NCBI GenBank assembly: GCA_037443705.1
Contig: JBBINV010000069.1
Coordinates: 1-16,826 of the forward strand
Direction: 5' to 3'
Length of the DNA: 16,826 nt
Source: 2-02-FULL-66-14 sp037443705
GTDB taxonomy: Bacteria > Pseudomonadota > Gammaproteobacteria > Burkholderiales > SG8-39
Shown: in pieces, positions 7,101-13,979 of the stretch
How positions within the stretch are numbered: position 1 is the first letter of the stretch
Layout: each line of letters starts with the position of its first letter
Translations under genes and position numbers: made by a program
The notes under the pieces: model-generated
What the model saw: only the letters and a program-made list of their open reading frames with translations
The model's database searches: none
What the model was told of the DNA's origin: nothing

Positions 7101-10049
7101 ATGAACCGCCTTCCGCGCGCCGCGCTCTACGCGCTGTTCACCGCCTCGGGCTTCGCCGGCCTCATCTACGAGTCGATCTGGACGCAGTACCTGAAGCTTT
7201 TCCTCGGGCACGCCGCCTACGCGCAGTCGCTCGTGCTCGCCGTGTTCATGGGAGGGATGGCCGCCGGGGCGGGCGCCCTCGGGCGGCATTCGACGAGCCT
7301 TCGCAATCCGCTCGCCGCCTATGCGCTCGTGGAAACCGCGATCGGGCTTCTGTCGCTCGCATTCCACGAGGTGTTCGTCGCGGCGACCGGCTGGTCGTAC
7401 GCGACGCTCCTGCCCGCGCTCGGCTCGGAATGGGCGGCGCTCGCCGCGAAAATCGCGCTTTCCTGCGCCCTCATCCTGCCGCAGTCGATCCTGCTCGGCA
7501 TGACCTTCCCGCTGATGAGCGCGGGCCTCGTGCGCACGCATCCCGCCGCGCCGGGGGAGCCGGTCGCGATGCTCTACTTCACCAACAGTCTCGGCGCCGC
7601 GGCGGGGGTGCTCACGAGCGGCTTCGTGCTGATCGCGTGGGCGGGGCTGCCGGGAACGCTTCGCTCCGCCGGCGCCATCAACCTGGCGGTTGCCGCGATC
7701 GTGTGGGCGTTCGCGCGGCCGACGCACTCGGCTCCGCTCGCGGCTCGCGCACGCGGCGAGCCGGGCGCCGGGCGGGCGCTGCTCGCGGCCGCCTTTCTCA
7801 CGGGGCTCGCCTCGTTCGTGTACGAAATCAGCTGGATCCGGATGCTCTCGCTCGTGCTCGGCGCCTCGACCCATTCGTTCGAGCTGATGCTCTCGGTGTT
7901 CATCCTCGGCCTCGCGCTCGGTGGCCTGGCGATACGCCGGCGCGTGGACGCCTCGCCGAGCCCGGAGCGGCTGCTCGGCGCGGTGCAGGTGGCGATGGGC
8001 CTTGCCGCGCTTGCCACGCTCCCGGTCTACGACCGCACGTTCGCCCTGATGGAATGGCTCATGAAGGGCCTGTCGCGGACGGAAGCGGGATACCTGTTCT
8101 TCAACCTCTCCGGGCAGGCGATCGCGGCGCTGGTGATGCTGCCGGCAACTTTCTTCGCCGGCATGACGCTGCCGCTCATCACGGGCGCGCTGATGCGCCG
8201 CGGCACGGGCGAGGCCGCTATCGGCAGAGTCTACGCGGCGAACACGCTCGGTGCCATCGCCGGCGTGCTCCTCGCGGTGCACGCGGGCCTGCCGGCGGTC
8301 GGGCTCAAGGGAACGCTCATGGCCGGCGCGCTGATCGACGCGGGGCTCGGGGTGTGGCTCCTCGCGCGCTTCGGCGCGGGCGCGCGCATCGCGCTCGCCT
8401 CGGCGACCGGCTGCGCGGCGCTGTTCGCGGCGGCTGCGCTCGCGTTCGAGCTCGACCCCAACAAGATGACGGCGGGGGTGTTCCGCCACGGCGACCTCGC
8501 CTCCTCGCGCGACGCGAAGATCCTTTTCAAGAAGGACGGCAAGACCGCGACCGTTCACCTCGTCCAGTATCCGGAGGCGACCAGCATCCGCACCAACGGC
8601 AAGTCGGACGGCTCGATCAACCTCGACCCGCGCGGCGAGCGGGGCACCGACGAGATCACGATGGTGCTCACCGGAGCGCTTCCGCTCGCGCTCAGGCCCG
8701 ACGCAAAGCGCGCTGCGGTCGTCGGCATCGGCACGGGCCTCACGACGCACACGCTGCTGCAAAGTCTCGCCCTCGAGCGCGTAGAGACCGTCGAGATCGA
8801 GTCCGCGATGATGGAAGCCGCGCGCGGCTTCGCACCGCGCAACAGCGCCGCGTTCGCCGACCCGCGCAGCCGCATCGTGATCGACGACGCCAAGACCTTC
8901 TTCTCCACCCGCAACCGCCGCTACGACATCGTCGTCTCGGAGCCCTCCAACCCGTGGGTGAGCGGCGTGTCGAGCCTGTTCACGCGCGAGTTCTACGCTC
9001 GCATACGGGACCATCTCGAGCCCGGGGGCCTGCTTGTCCAGTGGTTCCAGCTCTACGAGATCGACGCGTCGCTCCTCGCCTCGGTCATGCAGGCGCTCGG
9101 CGCGGAGTTCGCGCACTACGCGGTGTTCGCTCCGAGCGATCACGACCTGCTGATCGTCGCATCCGACCGGCCGGTGCCGCTGCCGCCGAGAGCCGACGTG
9201 TTCGAGCAGCCGGGCCTCGCGCGCGAGCTCTGGCGCGTGGGGGTGCTCGCGGCCGGCGATCTGGATGCGCGGTACCTGGGCCGGCGCGCCACGCTCGAGC
9301 CGCTCTTCGCGAGCTACGGCATGCCGGCCAACTCGGATTACGCGCCGGTGCTCGATCTCAACGCCGCCCGGCACCGCTTCATGGAAAAGAGTGCCACCGA
9401 CGTCGTTGCGATCCTGAACGCGCCCGTGCCGGTGCTCGAGCTCCTCGAGCCCGGGCGCGCGGTGCGGCCGGTGAACCCGCTGCACAAGGCGGCCGCGCAG
9501 TTCGAGCGCGTCGAGAACACGCGGCTTGCCCGGTATGCGCGCGATTTCCTGCTCGGTCCGAGCGTTCCCGACCCGCGCGCCGTTCCGAGCGCCTTGCAGA
9601 AGGACCTGGAGCTGGTGCGATTGCGCTTGATCGAGTGCCGAGAACCGCGCGAGTACGACGTGTGGCTGGCGAGCCTCGCCAATGTGGCTCGCGCCGTCAA
9701 CTCGCCCCTGCCGCCGGACGAAGCCTCGGCGATCTGGCGCCGGATCGCCGGCGCGCCCTGCCACGACGGCCTGCTCGAGTTCCAGCGCCGCTGGATCGCG
9801 CTCTTCGGCGCCGTGGCGGAACGCGACGCGGCGCGCATGGCGGCACTGGCCGAGGGGCTGCTCGCGACCCAGTCCGAGCTCAACAACACGAGCCGCGAGT
9901 ACCTCCTGACGGCGGCGATGGCCGGCGCGATCCGCGCTGGCGATCGCGGCAGCGCGCTGCGGCTATGGCAGCACTACGCGCCACGCATCGCGAACTCGGC
10001 GACGCCGCTGTTCCGGCTGCTGCGCGCTCACGCCGCGGCCGCGCCCTGA
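7101..10049 (+). CDS. Fused multi-pass membrane / spermidine synthase-like protein
   Basis: 982 residues in three parts. Residues about 8-435 are membrane domain built from two related halves: FAGLIYESIWTQYLKLFLG in the first and LASFVYEISWIRMLSLVLG in the second, with LPQSILLGMTFPL and LPATFFAGMTLPL also matching. Residues about 480-760 are a Rossmann methyltransferase-like domain of the spermidine synthase (SpeE) family, with VVGIGTGLTTHTLLQ (540-554), VETVEIESAMMEAA and DDAKTFFST. Where true aminopropyltransferases have a D-S/T-S/T-D-P core it reads SEPSNPWVSG (from about 613), so the catalytic aspartate is not kept. Residues about 764-982 match no domain I know and look largely helical. 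The family is usually annotated as fused MFS/spermidine synthase; its reaction is not established, and polyamine synthesis is doubtful. The 3' end overlaps the convergent TetR gene by 22 bp. No speD or other polyamine gene is nearby. Confidence 0.88.
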   Translation: MNRLPRAALYALFTASGFAGLIYESIWTQYLKLFLGHAAYAQSLVLAVFMGGMAAGAGALGRHSTSLRNPLAAYALVETAIGLLSLAFHEVFVAATGWSYATLLPALGSEWAALAAKIALSCALILPQSILLGMTFPLMSAGLVRTHPAAPGEPVAMLYFTNSLGAAAGVLTSGFVLIAWAGLPGTLRSAGAINLAVAAIVWAFARPTHSAPLAARARGEPGAGRALLAAAFLTGLASFVYEISWIRMLSLVLGASTHSFELMLSVFILGLALGGLAIRRRVDASPSPERLLGAVQVAMGLAALATLPVYDRTFALMEWLMKGLSRTEAGYLFFNLSGQAIAALVMLPATFFAGMTLPLITGALMRRGTGEAAIGRVYAANTLGAIAGVLLAVHAGLPAVGLKGTLMAGALIDAGLGVWLLARFGAGARIALASATGCAALFAAAALAFELDPNKMTAGVFRHGDLASSRDAKILFKKDGKTATVHLVQYPEATSIRTNGKSDGSINLDPRGERGTDEITMVLTGALPLALRPDAKRAAVVGIGTGLTTHTLLQSLALERVETVEIESAMMEAARGFAPRNSAAFADPRSRIVIDDAKTFFSTRNRRYDIVVSEPSNPWVSGVSSLFTREFYARIRDHLEPGGLLVQWFQLYEIDASLLASVMQALGAEFAHYAVFAPSDHDLLIVASDRPVPLPPRADVFEQPGLARELWRVGVLAAGDLDARYLGRRATLEPLFASYGMPANSDYAPVLDLNAARHRFMEKSATDVVAILNAPVPVLELLEPGRAVRPVNPLHKAAAQFERVENTRLARYARDFLLGPSVPDPRAVPSALQKDLELVRLRLIECREPREYDVWLASLANVARAVNSPLPPDEASAIWRRIAGAPCHDGLLEFQRRWIALFGAVAERDAARMAALAEGLLATQSELNNTSREYLLTAAMAGAIRAGDRGSALRLWQHYAPRIANSATPLFRLLRAHAAAAP

Positions 10050-10639
10050 GCCGGCCGCACCGCGAACCGGATCTGCGAGAGCACGGCGCGCACGAACGCT
10101 TCGGTGTCGCGCCCTTCGCGCGCGGCGCGCGGGAAGTGGTCCGCGAGCAGCAGTCCCGCGAGCCCGTGCACGAGCGACCAGGCCGCGGCGGCCATTTCCC
10201 CGCGGCGCTCGGCCGCGACAGACGAGAAGGCGCGCACCAGGCCCTCGTAGGTGCGAAGCGCGTGCGCCCGCAGCTCGGCGTGCTCGCCGATCCGGAGAAC
10301 TCCCCCGAACATCAGCTGATACAGGCTCGGCCGCTCGATTGCGAACCTCACGTAGGCCTCGCCGAGCGCGAGGCTGCCGCGCGGCGCGGCCTCGCGCATC
10401 GCCTCACCGAGCCGTGCGAACCCTTCGGCCGCCACCGCCGCGAGCAGCGCCTCGCGGTCGGCGAAATGACGGTACGGCGCGGCGTGCGAAACCCCGGCGC
10501 GGCGCGCCGCTTCCCGCAGGCTCACGCCCGCCATCCCTTTCCGGTCAAGGAGCTGGGTCGCCGCCCGGATGAGGCCCGCGCGCAGATCACCATGGTGGTA
10601 GGCCGCCTTGCGGGGTTTTCGCGCCGTTGATGTGGACAT
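10028..10639 (-). CDS. TetR/AcrR family transcriptional regulator (WHG-type C-terminal domain)
   Basis: 203-residue repressor. The DNA-binding domain is N-terminal: YHHGDLRAGLIRAATQLLD (14-32) is helix 1, and VSLREAARRAGVSHAAPYRH with the following FADREAL (39-65) is the helix-turn-helix. The YHHGDLR start and the C-terminal half (YVRFAIERPSLYQLMFGG, then SLVHGLAGLLLADHF) fit the TetR subgroup with the WHG ligand-binding domain. The ligand is unknown. The ATG at 10639 has GGGAG seven bases upstream. Its 3' end overlaps the convergent SpeE-like gene by 22 bp, and the der gene lies upstream on the same strand across a 166-bp gap. Members often repress themselves and a nearby transporter; possible targets here are itself or the SpeE-like gene, but nothing in the sequence proves either. 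Confidence 0.93.
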   Translation of the reverse strand: MSTSTARKPRKAAYHHGDLRAGLIRAATQLLDRKGMAGVSLREAARRAGVSHAAPYRHFADREALLAAVAAEGFARLGEAMREAAPRGSLALGEAYVRFAIERPSLYQLMFGGVLRIGEHAELRAHALRTYEGLVRAFSSVAAERRGEMAAAAWSLVHGLAGLLLADHFPRAAREGRDTEAFVRAVLSQIRFAVRPAQGAAAA

Positions 10640-10660
10640 TGTCTACTCCCGCTTCCAGAC

Positions 10661-10690
10661 TAATGTATACAACGATAACATATGCGCTTC
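10661..10690 (-). promoter_or_regulatory. AT-rich control region of the tetR gene with palindrome TGTATACA
   Basis: A sharply AT-rich island lies 22-52 bp before the TetR start codon, in otherwise very GC-rich DNA. It holds the perfect 8-bp palindrome TGTATACA (10664-10671), with a CATATG nearby (10680-10685). This is where an autorepressor of this family would bind. TATACA or TACATT could act as the -10 box, but I see no good -35, so the exact promoter is unclear. The palindrome is shorter than most TetR operators. Confidence 0.4.
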
Positions 10691-10805
10691 GCCCGCATCA
10701 ACGCCGCGATGTCCGGGCTTTGGCAGGGATGTTCGCCTGTCTCGCCGCGGCGCGCTTTCGACTGATCGGGTACGGATCCCGCGCGTCGCGCGAGGTCGCG
10801 GTCAG

Positions 10806-12179
10806 TCAGCCGCCGCGGCCGAGGCGGCGAACCGGCCCGCGCCGAGAGCGAGCGCGCCGATCCGCGTACGGGTTCGCGCCGGTGCGAAACTCGATCGCGA
10901 GCGGCGTTCCGCGGAGCGCGAAGCTCTTCCGGAACACGCCCTCCAGGTAGCGGCGATAGGCATCGGGAACGTCGTCGAGCGCATTGCCGTGGATCACGAT
11001 GCGCGGCGGGTTGGACCCGCCCTGGTGAGCGTAGCGCATCTTGGGCCGCGAATACCCTTTGCGCGGTGGGGCCTGGCGCGCGACCGCATCGATCAGCGTG
11101 CGCGTCAACCGTGGAGTGGAGAGCTTCGCCATCGCCGATGCGTACGCCGCGTCCACCGAGCGCATGAGCTCGCCGAGGCCCTTGCCCTCGCGCGCCGAGA
11201 CGTAGTGCACTTCGGCGTAGCCGAGGAAGCCGATCTTCCACGCCATCTCGGCCTTCACCCTCTTGCGCGTCTCGCGATCGGCGGCGTCCCACTTGTTGAC
11301 CGCGATCACGACGGCGCGCCCGCGCTCGAGGATGAAGCCCGCCACGTGCGCGTCCTGGTCGCTCACGCCCTCGAGCGCGTCAAGCACCAGCACCGCGACG
11401 TTCGCCGCCTCGATCGCCTGGAGCGTCTTCACAATCGAGAAGCGCTCGACCTCGGCGCCCGCGCGGCCGCGCTTGCGCAGGCCCGCGGTGTCCACGAGTG
11501 TGTAGCGCCGTCCCGCGCGCTCGAACGGCACCGCGATCGGATCGCGCGTCGTGCCGGGCTCGCCAAACGCGATCACACGCTCCTCGCCCACGAGCGCGTT
11601 TACCAGGGTCGACTTGCCCACGTTCGGCCGGCCCACGATCGCCACGCGCGGATGTCCCTCGCCCTCGGCCGCCGGCGCGGGCGCCTCCGGGAAATCCGCG
11701 AGCACCGCTTCGAGCAGCTCGCGCACGCCTTCGCCGTGCGCCGCCGAAATCGGGGCCGGGTCGCCGAGCGCGAGCTCGTGGAATTCCGCCACCGCGCTCG
11801 CCGTGTCGAGCCCCTCGCTCTTGTTCGCCGCGAGCCAGACCCGCGCGGACAGGCGCCGCAGCCGCTCGGCGATCGCACGGTCGCCCGGAGTGATTCCCGC
11901 GCGCGCGTCGGTGAGAAAGATCACGGCGTCGGCCTCGGCCATCGCCTGCTCGGCCTGGCGCGCCATCTCCGCGTAGATGCCTTCGCGCGCATCCATCGCC
12001 AGACCCCCGGTATCGATCGCCAGGAACGCGCGCCCGCCCAGGCGCCCCTCGCCGTAGTGCCGGTCGCGCGTGACGCCCGGCACATCGAGCACGATCGCGT
12101 CGCGGCTGCGCGTCATCCGGTTGAACAGTGTGCTTTTGCCCACGTTGGGTCGCCCGACCAGGGCGATGACGGGGATCAC
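10806..12179 (-). CDS. der: Ribosome-assembly GTPase Der (EngA)
   Basis: Essential double-GTPase needed for 50S ribosomal subunit maturation. 457 residues. G domain 1 (about 1-165): P-loop GRPNVGKST at 9-17, switch VPGVTRD at 33-39, IDTGG at 55-59 and NKSE at 119-122. G domain 2 (about 177-350): GRPNVGKST at 183-191, GEPGTTRD, DTAGLRKRGR and NKWD at 295-298. The KH-like C-terminal domain contains PPRKGYSRPKMRYAHQGG and PPRIVIHGN, and ends in a basic Arg-rich tail. The GTG start at 12179 overlaps the bamB stop as GTGA, indicating coupled translation. It is the last gene of the rodZ-ispG-hisS-yfgM-bamB-der run. hfq, the usual next gene in Betaproteobacteria, does not follow. All nucleotide-binding motifs are intact in both domains. 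Confidence 0.98.
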   Translation of the reverse strand: MIPVIALVGRPNVGKSTLFNRMTRSRDAIVLDVPGVTRDRHYGEGRLGGRAFLAIDTGGLAMDAREGIYAEMARQAEQAMAEADAVIFLTDARAGITPGDRAIAERLRRLSARVWLAANKSEGLDTASAVAEFHELALGDPAPISAAHGEGVRELLEAVLADFPEAPAPAAEGEGHPRVAIVGRPNVGKSTLVNALVGEERVIAFGEPGTTRDPIAVPFERAGRRYTLVDTAGLRKRGRAGAEVERFSIVKTLQAIEAANVAVLVLDALEGVSDQDAHVAGFILERGRAVVIAVNKWDAADRETRKRVKAEMAWKIGFLGYAEVHYVSAREGKGLGELMRSVDAAYASAMAKLSTPRLTRTLIDAVARQAPPRKGYSRPKMRYAHQGGSNPPRIVIHGNALDDVPDAYRRYLEGVFRKSFALRGTPLAIEFRTGANPYADRRARSRRGPVRRLGRGG

Positions 12180-13333
12180 TGCAGGCTCAGCGCGTAGAGC
12201 CCGCCGCCGCGCGTCTGCACGACCAGTCCGCCAGGGACCGCGAGCGGCGCGGCCCGCACCGGCGTGCCGTCGGTCGCGATGCGCGCGACGAACGCGCCCG
12301 ACTCGCGGGCGAGAAAATGCACGTAGCCCTGCAGGTCGCCGAGCGCGACCTCGGCCCCGAAGGCGAGCGGCTGGGACAGCTGCCGGTGTGCGAGCCGGTC
12401 CTGCTTCCAGACGCTGCGCCCGCTCGAGCGGTCGAGCGCGTGCACCGCGCCGCGGTCGTCGCTCACGTAGGCGTAGCGCGCGTCGAACGACACCCCGGTG
12501 ACCGACGAGAGATCGCGCGCCCACTGCTGGCTGCCGCTTTGCGCGTCGTAGCAGGCGACGCGACCCTGGAACGCCACGGCGCACACCTCGCGTCCCTGGA
12601 CCGCGGGGACGCCGACGATGTCGGTGACGCGCTCGACCTCGGTCGCCCCTTTCGGCAGCGCCACGGTCGCCTCCCAGCGCACGCCGCCGTTCGAGAGCGC
12701 AATCGCGACGAGCTTGCCGCCGGAAAAGCCCGCGTACGCGCTGCCCTGCAGGATCGACACGCCGGCAGGCGAGCGCACGATGAGCGAGGCCGCCGCGCGC
12801 TGGTACACCCAGCGGCGCTTTCCGTCGTCGGCGCCGAACGCGAAGATGCGGCTGTCGGCGCTGCGCACCAGCACCAGGCCCTCGCCGACCGCGGGCGCGG
12901 CGAGCACCTCGCTCGAGACACGCGCACGCCATTTTTCGGCCCCGCTCGCGGCGTCCAGCGCGAACACCTCGCCCTCCTCCGTCGCGACCACGGCTAGCCG
13001 GCCGTCGCTGCCCACGCCGGCCGAGAGGCGGCTGTTCACCGACGTGCGCCAGGCCGAACGGCCGCTCGCCGCGTCCAAGCGTGCGACGGTGCCGTCGCGC
13101 GCGGCGGCGTAGACGGCCCCGCCCGCGAAAGCGGGCGCGAATACGTACGCCTCGCCCGATCCCACGTTCGCCGACCACAGCACGCGCACGGCCTGCGCGT
13201 TGGCGAGCGGCGGCAGCTCTGCCGGCTTCGGCCCGGACGGACTGCTGCCGAACCAGTCGAGCGGATTGAGGCTCGGCATGCTCGAGCACGCCGAAACGAG
13301 CAGCGCCGCCGCGGCGGCGGCGAGGCCTCGCAC
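12176..13333 (-). CDS. bamB: Outer membrane protein assembly lipoprotein BamB
   Basis: Lipoprotein subunit of the BAM complex, which inserts beta-barrel proteins into the outer membrane. 385 residues. The signal peptide MRGLAAAAAALLVSAC has a lipobox with cysteine 16. The rest is a run of PQQ-like beta-propeller repeats, visible as recurring blade motifs: VARLDAASGRSAWRT, VFALDAASGAEKWRA, IFAFGADDGKRRWVY, VACYDAQSGSQQWAR, VHALDRSSGRSVWKQ and VHFLARESGAFV. These correspond to the eight-bladed propeller expected of the family. The GTG at 13333 is chosen because it gives the lipoprotein signal and lies 2 bp after the stop of the upstream gene, with GGGGG about 6 bases before it. A longer frame upstream overlaps that gene and is not protein-like. 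The 3' end overlaps der by 4 bp. Confidence 0.95.
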   Translation of the reverse strand: MRGLAAAAAALLVSACSSMPSLNPLDWFGSSPSGPKPAELPPLANAQAVRVLWSANVGSGEAYVFAPAFAGGAVYAAARDGTVARLDAASGRSAWRTSVNSRLSAGVGSDGRLAVVATEEGEVFALDAASGAEKWRARVSSEVLAAPAVGEGLVLVRSADSRIFAFGADDGKRRWVYQRAAASLIVRSPAGVSILQGSAYAGFSGGKLVAIALSNGGVRWEATVALPKGATEVERVTDIVGVPAVQGREVCAVAFQGRVACYDAQSGSQQWARDLSSVTGVSFDARYAYVSDDRGAVHALDRSSGRSVWKQDRLAHRQLSQPLAFGAEVALGDLQGYVHFLARESGAFVARIATDGTPVRAAPLAVPGGLVVQTRGGGLYALSLQ

Positions 13334-13335
13334 GC

Positions 13336-13977
13336 TCAGCCCCCGAGCGCGTCCAGGCGCAGCTGCACCGCCGTGCGCCAGTCCGGGTCCCTCTGCCCGG
13401 CCTTCTCGAGCGCAAGCTTGTAGGCCGAGCGTGCTTCGGCCGCCTGGCCCTTCGCCGCAAGCACGTCGCCGCGCAGCGCCTGGAACTGCGGCTCGAACGG
13501 CTCGGCGTGTTTCGCACCGAGAAGCGCGAGCGCCTCGTCGTAGGCTTTCTCGTCGAGGAGCAGCGCCGCGAGCCGCAACCGCGCGATGTCGCGCAGCTCC
13601 TCGCTCGGCGAGCGCTCGATGACCCACTGCAATTGCGCCTTCGCGCCCTTCGCGTCGTTGCGGTCGGCGTAGAAGCGCGCCGCCGCGAGCGCCCCCATCG
13701 TGGCATAGAGCGTGCGCGAATGATTCTCGGCGAGCGCGCCCGAGGCGTCGCGCATCGCCTTGGCGTCTCCCGCCTGCACCGCCCGCGAGAGGCTGTCGTA
13801 GAGCGCGCTCGCCTGGAGCGCCTGGCCACGCTGGTACCAGTTCCAGCCCTGCCATCCCGCGACCGCGAGCGCAGCGGCCGCGAGCGTCCCGAGCACCATC
13901 CCGCCGTTGTCCTTCCACCACCCCTTGAGCGCCGCGAGCTGCTCCTGCTCTTCGAGGTCGAGGTTCTGTAGCGCCAT
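13336..13977 (-). CDS. yfgM: YfgM-like tetratricopeptide membrane protein
   Basis: 213-residue single-pass inner-membrane protein. Cytoplasmic residues 1-25 (LDLEEQEQLAALKGWWKDNGG) precede one hydrophobic helix at about 26-46, and the remainder is a periplasmic TPR-like helical domain (ARFYADRNDAKGAKAQLQWV, ALLLDEKAYDEALALLGAKH, GDVLAAKGQAAEARSAYKLA). This matches E. coli YfgM (PF09976), which associates with the SecYEG translocon and the PpiD chaperone. The gene lies 2 bp after hisS and 2 bp before bamB, as in the conserved hisS-yfgM-bamB-der order, which supports the assignment. Function in this organism is inferred from family and position. Confidence 0.93.
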   Translation of the reverse strand: MALQNLDLEEQEQLAALKGWWKDNGGMVLGTLAAAALAVAGWQGWNWYQRGQALQASALYDSLSRAVQAGDAKAMRDASGALAENHSRTLYATMGALAAARFYADRNDAKGAKAQLQWVIERSPSEELRDIARLRLAALLLDEKAYDEALALLGAKHAEPFEPQFQALRGDVLAAKGQAAEARSAYKLALEKAGQRDPDWRTAVQLRLDALGG

Positions 13978-13979
13978 GG

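Noticed and set aside
7086..10630. Very long open frames over the SpeE-like gene, on the opposite strand (7086-9764) and in another plus frame (7430-10630)
   Set aside because: Their translations are low-complexity Arg/Ala/Gly/His sequence without domains, while the SpeE-like frame has clear motifs. They are GC-driven shadows.
10682..10765. Small plus-strand ORF of 27 codons starting ATGCGCTTC in the der/tetR gap
   Set aside because: No ribosome site, no recognisable product, and it overlaps the tetR control region.
12180..13921. Longer N-terminus for BamB (581 residues) and for IspG (489 residues)
   Set aside because: The extra residues overlap the upstream genes and lack family resemblance; the shorter starts give a lipoprotein signal (BamB) and the normal N-terminus (IspG).
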